Below are positions 30,377 through 38,711 of a DNA stretch of 64,000 nt, piece by piece. Made by a program: the position numbers and the translations under genes. Source of the DNA: Rhizobium sp. NFR07 (GTDB lineage Bacteria; Pseudomonadota; Alphaproteobacteria; Rhizobiales; Rhizobiaceae); the NCBI RefSeq assembly GCF_900111905.1, contig NZ_FOKM01000002.1:62001-126000 (forward strand), written 5' to 3'. The stretch's first letter is position 1; each line of letters opens with the position of its first letter. The notes beneath the pieces are model-generated. The model saw only the letters and a list, made by a program, of their open reading frames with translations, searched no databases and was not told the origin of the DNA.

Positions 30377-31534
30377 TCAACCGCGGTAAACGCATTGCCC
30401 ACCAATCCAGGTGCTCTGCGCCTCGGCATTCCCGTTCAGCACGACGAAATCGGCATCGAAGCCCGGCTGGATTGAGCCTTTGCGGTCCGAAACCTGCGCC
30501 GCTTCCGCCGGATAGAGCGAAGCCATCCGCAGCGCTTCCTCAAGCGGTAGGCCGAGGGTCTGGTGAACCAGCCGTACCGACGAGGCCATGTCGATATCGG
30601 CGCCGGCCAGTGTGCCGTCCGCCAGCGTCAGCTTGCCGTCACGGCGCAGGATCTCGCGACCGTTCAGCGTGAAGGATGTCATGTCGGTGCCTATAGGCGA
30701 CATCGCGTCGGTGACCAGGAATATCCGGCCTGGGCCGTTCTTGCCGCGCAAAGCCGCCGCCATTGCTGCCGGGTGCACATGGATGCCGTCGGCGATCAGC
30801 CCGGCATGGAGCCCGCCGATATCGAGCGCGGCCCCGACAAGGCCCGGTTCGCGATGCCCGAGCGGGCTCATCGCATTGAAGAGATGGGTCACGGTGCTGA
30901 CGCCGGCCTGGGCATAGAGGCAGGCGATCTCGTAGCTCGCCTCCGTGTGGCCGAGGCTGACCGTGATGCCCGCCCTTGCAAGCGTCGCCACCTGTTCCGG
31001 CGAGACGCTTTCCGGCGCAATCGTCACCATCAGCGCGTCGAGTGCGGCGCCACAGGAAAGAATCAGGTCGAGGTCGGCATCCTCCATCGGCCGGATCAGC
31101 TTCGGATCATGCGCTCCCTTGCGGGCGATCGACAGATGCGGGCCTTCCAGATGCAGGCCGAGAAAGCCCGCAACGCCCCGGCTCTTCGCCTCGATCCCTG
31201 CCGCGACCGTGCGCGACGTAATTTCGAACGTATCGGTGATCAGCGTCGGCAGCAGCGCCGTCGTACCGAACTTGGCATGGGCAGCGCAGATCGTCGCGAT
31301 ACCCTCCACTGTCGGCTCCTCGTTCAGGAGCACGCCACCGCCGCCATTGACCTGCAGGTCGATGAAGCCTGGCGCGATGATCTCGCCGCCTTCGATCTTT
31401 TCGATCCCGGAAGGCAAGGCGTCGATCGGGCGGATGGCCGTGACCTTGCCGCCTTCGAACACGACGGCCGAATTGTCGTGCCATGTCGTGCCGTCGAATA
31501 TGCGTGTGCCGAGAAGGGCCTTTGGGTCTGTCAT
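30377..31534 (-). CDS. nagA: N-acetylglucosamine-6-phosphate deacetylase
   Basis: Converts GlcNAc-6-P to GlcN-6-P and acetate; cytoplasmic metal-dependent amidohydrolase. The 385 residues include IIAPGFIDLQVNGGGGV (the H-x-N/D metal loop is here D-L-Q-V-N-G), LEGPHLSIARKGAHD, SLGHTEASYE, VTHLFNAMSPLGHREPG and the catalytic aspartate in LVTDAMSPIG. The start at 31534 (MTDPKALLGTR) overlaps the SIS gene stop by 4 bases; a longer upstream frame lies inside that gene. Last gene of the leftward amino-sugar operon. Confidence 0.94.
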   Translation of the reverse strand: MTDPKALLGTRIFDGTTWHDNSAVVFEGGKVTAIRPIDALPSGIEKIEGGEIIAPGFIDLQVNGGGGVLLNEEPTVEGIATICAAHAKFGTTALLPTLITDTFEITSRTVAAGIEAKSRGVAGFLGLHLEGPHLSIARKGAHDPKLIRPMEDADLDLILSCGAALDALMVTIAPESVSPEQVATLARAGITVSLGHTEASYEIACLYAQAGVSTVTHLFNAMSPLGHREPGLVGAALDIGGLHAGLIADGIHVHPAAMAAALRGKNGPGRIFLVTDAMSPIGTDMTSFTLNGREILRRDGKLTLADGTLAGADIDMASSVRLVHQTLGLPLEEALRMASLYPAEAAQVSDRKGSIQPGFDADFVVLNGNAEAQSTWIGGQCVYRG

Positions 31535-32553
31535 CGGGTTTCGGTCACCTTCTTGAGGGCTGCCGGCTGGTCCGGATTGAACCCTTTCGACCGTGACCAG
31601 GATTCGACGAAACCGTAGAACGGCACGATCAGCGCCAGTGCATCGGTGAGCGGATGGCCGGTTGCGACGAAGGGTAGCGAACGTGCGGTCTTGAGCCTGT
31701 CGGATGTGGCGAAGGCGAGCGCGCCCTTGCCCGAAAGACTGTCGGCAATCTCTATTGCGGAAGCCTCTGCTGCGTCTCGGGCGGCGAAGGTCAGCACCGG
31801 AAAACGTTTTTCCACCAGCGCAACAGGCCCATGCAGCACCTCGGCCGCCGAATAGGCTTCCGCATGCATGTTCGAGGTTTCCTTGAATTTCAGCGCCGCC
31901 TCGCTGGCGATCGCCAGCGCCGGACCGCGGCCGAGCATGTAGAGTGATTCTGCATCGCCCAGTTCCCCGGCGAAGGCGCTCCAGTCCAGTTCTACGGCTT
32001 TTCCCAGATGACCGGGCAAGGAGCGGACGGCTTTCTTCAACGCTTCGTCGCCGGTCCATTCGGAGAGCAAAGCGAGGCCTGCAACGATGGAATTGACGAA
32101 GGATTTCGTTGCCGCAACCGCAAGCTCCGGCCCGGCGCTGATATCGACTGCATGCAGCGAGGCTTCAGCGATCGGTGAGGGCAGCGTGTTGGTAAGCGCG
32201 ATCGTCACCGCGCCGCCTCTGGTCGCGGCATCCGCCATGGCGACGATGTCGGGGCTCTTGCCCGATTGCGAGATGGCGATGGCCGCGCCGCCGGCAAGCT
32301 GCAGCTTGGCGCCGTAGATGGAGGCGAGCGACGGGCCGAGCGATGCAACAGGCCGCCCGGCCGTCAGTTCGACGGCATATTTGATGAAGGTCGCGGCGTG
32401 GTCGGATGAGCCGCGGGCGATGGTCACGAGAAACGCCGGGTCCCTGTCGCGCAGCGCCTGTCCGGCTTTCGCGAGATCCGTAGCCGACCGGTCGAGCAGG
32501 CGCGCGGCGGCTTCCGGTATCTCGTTGATTTCCTGGCGCATATGGGTCTGCAT
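31531..32553 (-). CDS. SIS domain glucosamine-6-phosphate deaminase (NagB-II/AgaS-GlmS-like)
   Basis: 340-residue sugar-phosphate isomerase/deaminase with two SIS domains, like the isomerase half of GlmS without the glutaminase domain. Motifs: TIARGSSDHAATFIKYAVE, AIAISQSGKSPDIVAM, LAVAATKSFVNS, LGRGPALAIASEAALKFKE, and HAEAYSAAEVLHGP. In loci with nagA such proteins replace NagB and give fructose-6-P plus ammonia. The start at 32553 has GAGGAC upstream. It is 18 bases after the GntR gene. Confidence 0.88.
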   Translation of the reverse strand: MQTHMRQEINEIPEAAARLLDRSATDLAKAGQALRDRDPAFLVTIARGSSDHAATFIKYAVELTAGRPVASLGPSLASIYGAKLQLAGGAAIAISQSGKSPDIVAMADAATRGGAVTIALTNTLPSPIAEASLHAVDISAGPELAVAATKSFVNSIVAGLALLSEWTGDEALKKAVRSLPGHLGKAVELDWSAFAGELGDAESLYMLGRGPALAIASEAALKFKETSNMHAEAYSAAEVLHGPVALVEKRFPVLTFAARDAAEASAIEIADSLSGKGALAFATSDRLKTARSLPFVATGHPLTDALALIVPFYGFVESWSRSKGFNPDQPAALKKVTETR

Positions 32554-32571
32554 CGTGCCGTCCTCGAATTG

Positions 32572-33336
32572 TCAGTTTTCGCCGAGCGAGAGCTCGGCCA
32601 CGAAATCATAGGCATCGCCGCGATAGAGAGAGCGGGTAAGTTCCACCACGCGGCCGGAGGCAAGATAGGAGACGCGCTCGATCGAAAGCCCAGCCGCCTC
32701 GACCGGCACTTCCAGAAGCCCGGCATCGATCTTCTTCATGTTGGTGGCGGAAATCCGCTGGATCGCGCGCACCGGCCGGGCGTCTTTCTTCTCCAGCTCC
32801 GCATAGAGCGATTCCTTCAGCGACGCCGGGTCGGGCAGGAACTCGGCCGAAATGCTGGCCCGCTCGATGGCCAGCGGCATGTCGTTGCCGAAGCGCAGGC
32901 GTCCGATCCTGGCCACCATCGTGCCGGGTGCCAGGCCCAGCATCATCATTTCTTCCGGCGAGGGATGGAACAGCCCGCGCTCCAGCCATTCGGAGCGGGA
33001 GACGAGGCCACGCCGTGCCATGTCCTCGGTAAACGAGGTGAGCTTGGTCAGCGGCTGCTCGACGCGCGACAGCGGCTTGACGACGAAGGTGCCGGAGCCG
33101 TGGCGGCGGGTGAGAAGCCCATCCTTCACCAGATCGTCCACGGCCTTGCGCACGGTGACGCGGCTGACATTGGCGTAGTCGGCGAGATCGCGCTCGGCGG
33201 GCAGTGCATCGCCATGGACAAGCTTGCCGGTGCGGATGGCGTCTTCCAGGCTTTGGCGCAGTTTCAGGTAAAGCGGTCCGGAGCCCGCGGTCTGCAGGCC
33301 GTCAAGGGGCAGGATGGCGGTCAGCGTCTCGCTCAT
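32572..33336 (-). CDS. GntR/HutC family regulator with UTRA domain (NagR/NagQ-like)
   Basis: 254-residue repressor type: winged helix at 20-85 (LPAERDLADYANVSRVTVRK as the HTH, then GLLTRRHGSGTFVV) and a UTRA effector domain at about 95-245 of the DasR/NagR class that binds amino-sugar phosphates. The start at 33336 (MSETLTAILP) overlaps the kinase gene by 4 bases. Its likely sites are the paired elements at 34235 and 34383, which flank the divergent promoters. Confidence 0.9.
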   Translation of the reverse strand: MSETLTAILPLDGLQTAGSGPLYLKLRQSLEDAIRTGKLVHGDALPAERDLADYANVSRVTVRKAVDDLVKDGLLTRRHGSGTFVVKPLSRVEQPLTKLTSFTEDMARRGLVSRSEWLERGLFHPSPEEMMMLGLAPGTMVARIGRLRFGNDMPLAIERASISAEFLPDPASLKESLYAELEKKDARPVRAIQRISATNMKKIDAGLLEVPVEAAGLSIERVSYLASGRVVELTRSLYRGDAYDFVAELSLGEN

Positions 33337-34220
33337 GCGCGCACCTTCGCCTTCCCGCCATAGGCTTTGGCCGCAAGCTCGACCGCGCCGGTCAGGGCGT
33401 CGGCGCGCGGTTCGGAAAGCCGCGTCCGGTGACGTTCGGCGAGATAGGGCGGATAAAGCGGCGCCAGCCCGCCGAGCAGGCACAATCTGCCCTTGCCACC
33501 GGTGACAACATGCACGGCATCCAGCGCCTCATCAACGCCGCCGGCACCGAAACGCAGGATGCGCAGGGCCGTCTCGTCGTCCCGGCCGGCGAATTCGAAG
33601 ACTTTCGGCGTATAGCGGCCGAACTCGCCGGGCTTTGCCAGCCGGGCGAAATCGACGATCAATTCGGGATTGCCGTCGAACTCGGCGAGGATCGCTTCGC
33701 AGAACGGCGTCATCGGCCGGATGTTGTCGAAGGCAAGCAAAGTTTCCTGGAGCGCCAGCTGGCCGACCCGCGCGCCGCTGCCGAGGTCGCTCACCTGGAA
33801 GCCCCAGCCGGCTATGGACTTGAACTGGCCCTGGCTGCGGATGATGTAGACCGTGCCGGTGCCGACGATGCCGATCGCCCCGTCCTCGTCGCCGATCGCA
33901 CCCTGCAGGGCGATCACGCCGTCGGAGACGATCTCGGCCGTCTTGAATGGCAGGCGCGCCCTGACATAGCCGACCGCATCACCGACATTGTTGCCGGCAA
34001 GGCCGAGGATGGCGGATGCGGCGGAAAGGTCCGGCTTCAATCCAGCCTCGTCAAAGGCCAACTCGGCCGCTTCGGCGATATGCTTGAGGGCGATATCGGG
34101 GTCGGTGAGGATATTCGATGCGCCGCTCTTGCCGCGGCCGAGCACCCTGCCGCTTTCGTCGGCCAGCGCCGCACGGCAGCTTGTCCCGCCGCCATCAATA
34201 CCGATAACATAACCCGTCAT
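33333..34220 (-). CDS. BadF/BadG-type N-acetylhexosamine kinase (GlcNAc/MurNAc kinase, MurK-like)
   Basis: 295-residue ASKHA-fold kinase. N-terminal phosphate-1 loop YVIGIDGGGTSCRAALAD; second loop IGIVGTGTVYIIRS; adenosine-site stretch LCLLGGLAPLYPPYL. The family (BadF/BadG/BcrA/BcrD) includes GlcNAc kinase and the Clostridium MurK, which phosphorylates both GlcNAc and MurNAc at C6. With murQ, SIS deaminase and nagA nearby, 6-phosphorylation of imported amino sugars is the likely job. ATG 34220 with GGAGG upstream was chosen; the longer frame crosses the operator region. Confidence 0.85.
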   Translation of the reverse strand: MTGYVIGIDGGGTSCRAALADESGRVLGRGKSGASNILTDPDIALKHIAEAAELAFDEAGLKPDLSAASAILGLAGNNVGDAVGYVRARLPFKTAEIVSDGVIALQGAIGDEDGAIGIVGTGTVYIIRSQGQFKSIAGWGFQVSDLGSGARVGQLALQETLLAFDNIRPMTPFCEAILAEFDGNPELIVDFARLAKPGEFGRYTPKVFEFAGRDDETALRILRFGAGGVDEALDAVHVVTGGKGRLCLLGGLAPLYPPYLAERHRTRLSEPRADALTGAVELAAKAYGGKAKVRA

Positions 34221-34234
34221 GGATACCTCCGCCG

Positions 34235-34260
34235 AAAATGATACCAAAAAAATACCATTT
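34235..34260. promoter_or_regulatory. candidate operator, kinase side of the divergent amino-sugar promoter
   Basis: 26-bp element carrying GATACC-N5-ATACCA (half-site TGGTAT repeated at an 11-bp period on the minus strand). It matches 24 of 26 bases with the reverse complement of 34383-34408. It lies 15 bases upstream of the kinase start, a repressor position. Likely a GntR (32572) site. Confidence 0.65.
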
Positions 34261-34382
34261 ACCAAGCGGGAATTCTTTGTGACGTGAAAATTCACTCTAA
34301 ATGCCTGTTTTATACGGTTTTTGTAAGCGAATGACGGAAGCCATAAGCTCGGCGGGTAACAATTCTTAATTTGTCGCTGGAC

Positions 34383-34408
34383 AATTGGTATTTTTTTGGC
34401 ATCATTTT
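34383..34408. promoter_or_regulatory. candidate operator, murQ side of the divergent amino-sugar promoter
   Basis: The plus strand reads TTGGTAT-T6-GGCATCA, the partner copy of the element at 34235-34260 in inverted orientation. It ends 18 bases before the murQ ATG. The mirror placement before each divergent operon argues for one regulator acting on both. Confidence 0.65.
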
Positions 34409-34426
34409 GCATAGAGGGAGAAACGG

Positions 34427-35350
34427 ATGAGCCAAAAAGCCACCGAAGCCAAGCATGGGAAAGCGGAAGGGCTCGATACGCGAGCACCGGCTGATATTCT
34501 TGCGCTCCTGGCATCGGGCCAGCAGGATGCGGCCAAGGCTGTTGATGCGGCCATTCCGGCACTCTCCGATGCTGCTGAACTCGTGGCTATGGCTTTGCGC
34601 AAGGGCGGCAAGCTCGTTTATGCCGCTGCCGGCAGCTCCGGCCTGATGGCCATGGCCGATGCGCTCGAACTTCCCGGTACCTATGGCATTGCCCGCGAAC
34701 AGATCGCGCTCCTGCTTGCCGGCGGCATCTCCAATCTCGCCGACATGCAGGGTACGCCGGAAGACGACGTGGTTCTGGCGGCGAAAGATGCCGAAGTCAT
34801 TGCGGAAGCCGACTGCGTTCTCGCGGTTTCCGCCAGCGGATCCACCCCTTACGTCCTGAAGATCGCAGAAATCGCCCGAGGCCGTGGCGCGAAAATCGTG
34901 GCGATCGCCAACAATCCCGGCGCGCGCCTGTTCGACGCCGCCGATGTCTCGGTGCTCCTGCAGACGCCGCCGGAAGTGGTGGCCGGCTCGACCCGCATGG
35001 GCGCCGGCACGGCCCAGAAGCTTGCCTTCAACATGCTTTCGACGCTCGCAGCCATCAAGCTCGGCCACGTGCATGACGGCCACATGGTCAATCTGCGCGC
35101 CGACAATGACAAGCTGCGCACCCGTGCCGCCGGGATGGTGGCGGAGATCGCCGGCATCGCCTTGGATGATGCCGCCGATTGGCTGAAGATTGCCGACGGA
35201 TCGGTGAAGATCGCCGTCCTGCTGGCGGCAGGCGCCTCCGACGTCGATACAGCAAGAGAAATTCTTATTCGTTCCGACCAGATGTTGAGGAAAGCACTGG
35301 CGGAACTGAAGATGACGGAAACGACCGTGAAACGCGCCGCAAAGCGCTAA
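34427..35350 (+). CDS. murQ: N-acetylmuramic acid 6-phosphate etherase
   Basis: Cleaves the lactyl ether of MurNAc-6-P to GlcNAc-6-P and D-lactate. The 307-residue SIS-fold enzyme has EGLDTRAPADILALLASGQQ at the N-terminus, KLVYAAAGSSGLMAMADA, VLAVSASGSTPYVL and the signature PPEVVAGSTRMGAGTAQKLA with NML following. The C-terminal helix bundle fits the family. The start at 34427 has GGGAGAAAC upstream. It opens the rightward operon with the importer. Confidence 0.93.
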   Translation: MSQKATEAKHGKAEGLDTRAPADILALLASGQQDAAKAVDAAIPALSDAAELVAMALRKGGKLVYAAAGSSGLMAMADALELPGTYGIAREQIALLLAGGISNLADMQGTPEDDVVLAAKDAEVIAEADCVLAVSASGSTPYVLKIAEIARGRGAKIVAIANNPGARLFDAADVSVLLQTPPEVVAGSTRMGAGTAQKLAFNMLSTLAAIKLGHVHDGHMVNLRADNDKLRTRAAGMVAEIAGIALDDAADWLKIADGSVKIAVLLAAGASDVDTAREILIRSDQMLRKALAELKMTETTVKRAAKR

Positions 35351-35368
35351 CCAATGAGGGAGAACATC

Positions 35369-36625
35369 ATGACCCGTCTACTGCATGGCATGCTTTTCGC
35401 CACGACCGTGCTCGCGTCCGCGGGTGCAGCGTCTGCGGCGGACGTCACGCTCAATATCGAGAGCTGGCGCAACGACGACCTCGCCATCTGGCAGGAAAAA
35501 CTGATCCCGGCCTTCGAGGCGAAGAACCCGGGCATCAAGCTCACCTTCTCGCCGACGGCGCCGACCGAATACAATGCTTCGCTCAACGCCAAGCTCGATG
35601 CGGGTTCCGCCGGTGACATCATCACCTGCCGTCCGTTCGACGCCTCGCTCGAACTGTTCAACAAGAAGCAGCTTGTCGATCTGACAGGCCTGTCCGGCAT
35701 GGACAATTTCTCGCCCGTCGCCAAGGCCGCATGGTCGACCGACGACGGCAAGTCGACCTTCTGCGTGCCGATGGCATCCGTCATCCACGGCTTCATCTAC
35801 AACAAGGATGCCTTCGAGCAGCTGAAGATCGAAGTACCGAAGACGACCGAGGAATTCTACGCCGCGCTGGACAAGATCAAGGCCGACGGCAACTACATCC
35901 CGCTCGCCATGGGCACCAAGGATCTCTGGGAAGCCGCCACCATGGGCTACCAGAATATCGGCCCGAACTACTGGAAGGGCGAGGAAGGCCGCAAGGCGCT
36001 GATCGAAGGCAAGCAGAAGCTGACCGACGCGGACTGGGTCAAGCCCTATGAAGAGCTGGCCAAGTGGAAGCCCTATCTCGGCGACGGTTTCGAAGCCCAG
36101 ACCTATGCCGACAGCCAGAACCTCTTCACGCTCGGTCGCGCCGCGATCTTCCCGGCCGGCTCCTGGGAAATCGGCCTGTTCAACACCCAGGCGCAGTTCA
36201 AGATGGGCGCCTTCCCGCCGCCGGTGCCGAAGGCAGGCGACACGGGCTACATTTCCGACCATCCGGACATCGGCGTCGGCCTCAACGCCAAGAGCAAGCA
36301 TCCGGAAGAAGCCAAGAAGTTCCTGACCTGGGTCGCCTCGCCGGAATTTGCCGAAATCTACGCCAACGCGCTGCCGGGCTTCTTCAGCCTGAATTCGTCG
36401 CCGGTGAAGATGGCCGATCCGCTGGCCCAGGAATTCGTCTCCTGGCGCGAGACGTTCAAGCCGACCGTCCGCTCGACCTACCAGATCCTGTCGCGCGGCA
36501 CGCCGAATCTCGAAAACGAGACCTGGGTCGAATCGGCCAACGTCATCAACGGCACGGACACCCCGGCCGTTGCTGCCGAAAAGCTGCAGAAGGGCCTCGA
36601 CAGCTGGTACAAGCCGGGCAAGTAA
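35369..36625 (+). CDS. ABC sugar transporter solute-binding protein (family 1)
   Basis: 418-residue periplasmic receptor; signal peptide MTRLLHGMLFATTVLAS, cut near SAADV. The extracellular solute-binding protein family 1 fold shows LIPAFEAKNPGIKLTF, GSAGDIITCRPFD, YNKDAFEQLKIEVPKT, AAIFPAGSWEIGLF, and a C-terminal LQKGLDSWY. The start at 35369 (MTRLL) has GAGGGAG upstream. Its cargo is inferred from the locus to be GlcNAc, MurNAc or short muropeptide sugars. A repeat-rich gap of about 280 bases separates it from the permeases. Confidence 0.9.
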   Translation: MTRLLHGMLFATTVLASAGAASAADVTLNIESWRNDDLAIWQEKLIPAFEAKNPGIKLTFSPTAPTEYNASLNAKLDAGSAGDIITCRPFDASLELFNKKQLVDLTGLSGMDNFSPVAKAAWSTDDGKSTFCVPMASVIHGFIYNKDAFEQLKIEVPKTTEEFYAALDKIKADGNYIPLAMGTKDLWEAATMGYQNIGPNYWKGEEGRKALIEGKQKLTDADWVKPYEELAKWKPYLGDGFEAQTYADSQNLFTLGRAAIFPAGSWEIGLFNTQAQFKMGAFPPPVPKAGDTGYISDHPDIGVGLNAKSKHPEEAKKFLTWVASPEFAEIYANALPGFFSLNSSPVKMADPLAQEFVSWRETFKPTVRSTYQILSRGTPNLENETWVESANVINGTDTPAVAAEKLQKGLDSWYKPGK

Positions 36626-36656
36626 GCCTCCTTTTAAAGGCTGTCCCCGACCTTAG

Positions 36657-36820
36657 CCCTCTCTCCGCTTGCGGGGAGAGGGGACGTGGCTCACGTTACG
36701 CCGGCGACCGAGGCAAGGCTCACAGCATACCTTTGCTGATCACAGGCTTGAGAGTTCAAGTCAGGCAGGGAATTTGCCGCGAGTCTCCTTCGCCCCGCAT
36801 GCGGGGAGAAGGTACCCGGC
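36657..36820. repeat. Rhizobiales intergenic palindromic repeats between receptor and permease genes
   Basis: Two hairpins: CTCTCCGC/GCGGGGAGAG near 36661-36680 and CCCCGC/GCGGGG at 36793-36806. The second is flanked by CTCCTTCG and AGAAGGTACCCGGCAGGGCG. This is a common rhizobial intergenic repeat. It splits the ABC operon, and such structures can raise expression of the upstream receptor gene relative to the permeases. Confidence 0.6.
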
Positions 36821-36907
36821 AGGGCGGATGAGCGGCAATTCTTGCCAACCATCAGCCAAGACCCATCAGTGCTGCCGAGACAGCCGAGAACAAGACGACT
36901 GGAACCA

Positions 36908-37855
36908 ATGAACGAAGCCGATACCCCCCTCGAAGCGGCCCCGATCAGGCGACCATTCCGCTGGCATATCGTCGTCTTCCTGGCGCCGGCCTTCCTCGTT
37001 TATACGGCGATCATGATCCTGCCGCTGATCGAGACGTTGCGGCTTTCTTTCTACAACAATGTCGATGGCGCTCCGGCCTTTGTCGGCCTGGCCAATTACC
37101 AGGTCCTGTTCGGTGATGCCCGCTGGGCGCGCGACTTCTGGAATGCGCTGACCAACAACCTGATCTTCTTCGTCATCCATATGTGCGTGCAGAACCCGAT
37201 CGGCATTGCGCTCGCCGCGCTCCTTTCGATCCCGAAACTGCGCTTTGCGGCCTTCTACCGTACGGCGATCTTCCTGCCGACGTTGCTCTCCTTCGTCATC
37301 GTCGGCTTCATCTGGAAGCTGATCCTGTCGCCGATCTGGGGTGTCGCGCCCTGGCTGTTGAGCCTTGCCGGCGCCAAGTGGATGTTCGCTCCCTGGCTCG
37401 GCCAGTCCGGCCCGGCCCTGATCGCGGTTTCGCTGATCTCCGTCTGGCAATATGTCGGCATCCCGATGATGCTGATTTATGCAGCGCTCCTTTCCATCCC
37501 CGACGAGGTGATCGAGGCGGCCGAATGCGACGGCGTGACCGGCTGGAGCCAGTTCTGGAAGATCAAGCTGCCGCTCATCCTGCCGGCGATCGGCATCATC
37601 TCGATCCTCACCTTCGTCGGCAATTTCAACGCCTTCGACCTCGTCTACACGGTGCAGGGCGCACTTGCCGGTCCCGACATGTCGACCGACATCCTCGGCA
37701 CGCTGCTCTACCGCACCTTCTTCGGTTTCCAGCTGCAGCTCGGCGACCGGTCCATGGGGGCCACGATCGCGGCAGTGATGTTCCTCATCATCCTTGCCGG
37801 CGTGTCCTTCTATCTCTTCGCCATCCAGCGGCGCATGCGTCGCTACCAGTTCTAA
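36908..37855 (+). CDS. ABC sugar permease (MalF/UgpA type)
   Basis: 315-residue inner-membrane protein with six core helices. It has the EAA loop EVIEAAECDGVTGWSQFWKI (EAA-x3-G-x9-I-x-LP) followed by KLPLILPAIG. N-terminal helix: WHIVVFLAPAFLVYTAIMIL. The start at 36908 (MNEADTPL) was chosen over an ATG in the repeat. It forms a heterodimer with the next permease, 13 bases on. Confidence 0.92.
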   Translation: MNEADTPLEAAPIRRPFRWHIVVFLAPAFLVYTAIMILPLIETLRLSFYNNVDGAPAFVGLANYQVLFGDARWARDFWNALTNNLIFFVIHMCVQNPIGIALAALLSIPKLRFAAFYRTAIFLPTLLSFVIVGFIWKLILSPIWGVAPWLLSLAGAKWMFAPWLGQSGPALIAVSLISVWQYVGIPMMLIYAALLSIPDEVIEAAECDGVTGWSQFWKIKLPLILPAIGIISILTFVGNFNAFDLVYTVQGALAGPDMSTDILGTLLYRTFFGFQLQLGDRSMGATIAAVMFLIILAGVSFYLFAIQRRMRRYQF

Positions 37856-37868
37856 GGGAGAGCCTGAT

Positions 37869-38711
37869 ATGTCCAACAAGGCGCGCTCCTCCCCGATCCG
37901 CTCGAGCCTCGTGCATCTGGCACTGATCGCCTACACGCTGATCGCATTGTTTCCGGTATTCCTGACGATCATCAACTCGTTCAAGGACCGCAACGCGATC
38001 TTCCGCAATCCGATGCAGATACCGACGCCGACGAGCTTCAGCCTGATCGGCTACCAAACCGTGCTCGGCCAGGCGGATTTCACCGGCTATTTCCAGAACA
38101 GCCTGATCGTGACGGTCGTCTCGATCGCGCTCGTGCTGCTTTTCGGCGCGATGGCTGCCTTCGCGCTTTCGGAATATCGGTTCCGCGGCAATGCGCTGGT
38201 CGGCCTCTACATGGCGATCGGCATCATGATCCCGATCCGGCTCGGCACGGTAGCGATCCTGCAGGGCATGGTCGCATCCGGCCTGGTCAACACGCTGACG
38301 GCGCTGATCCTCGTCTATACCGCACAGGGCATACCGCTCGCGATCTTCATCCTGTCGGAGTTCATGCGCTCGGTCTCCGATGATCTGAAGAATGCCGGCC
38401 GCATCGACGGTCTGTCCGAATACGCGATCTTCTTCCGTCTCGTCCTGCCGCTTGTGCGGCCCGCCATGGCGACGGTTGCGGTCTTCACCATGATCCCGAT
38501 CTGGAACGATCTCTGGTTCCCGCTCATCCTTGCGCCGTCCGAAGCGACCAAGACGGTGACATTGGGTAGCCAGATCTTCATCGGCCAGTTCGTCACCAAC
38601 TGGAACGCGGTGCTGGCGGCCCTGTCGCTCGCCATCCTGCCGATCCTCGTCCTTTACGTCATCTTCTCGCGGCAGCTGATCCGCGGCATCACGTCTGGAG
38701 CAGTCAAGTGA
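37869..38711 (+). CDS. ABC sugar permease (MalG/UgpE type)
   Basis: 280-residue inner-membrane partner permease, six helices. EAA-like loop: SDDLKNAGRIDGLSEYAIF, then FRLVLPLVRPAMATV. The first helix is VHLALIAYTLIALFPVFLTII. The start at 37869 (MSNKARSS) has AAGGGAGAGC upstream. Its stop overlaps the oxidoreductase start by 4 bases (GTGA). Confidence 0.92.
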   Translation: MSNKARSSPIRSSLVHLALIAYTLIALFPVFLTIINSFKDRNAIFRNPMQIPTPTSFSLIGYQTVLGQADFTGYFQNSLIVTVVSIALVLLFGAMAAFALSEYRFRGNALVGLYMAIGIMIPIRLGTVAILQGMVASGLVNTLTALILVYTAQGIPLAIFILSEFMRSVSDDLKNAGRIDGLSEYAIFFRLVLPLVRPAMATVAVFTMIPIWNDLWFPLILAPSEATKTVTLGSQIFIGQFVTNWNAVLAALSLAILPILVLYVIFSRQLIRGITSGAVK

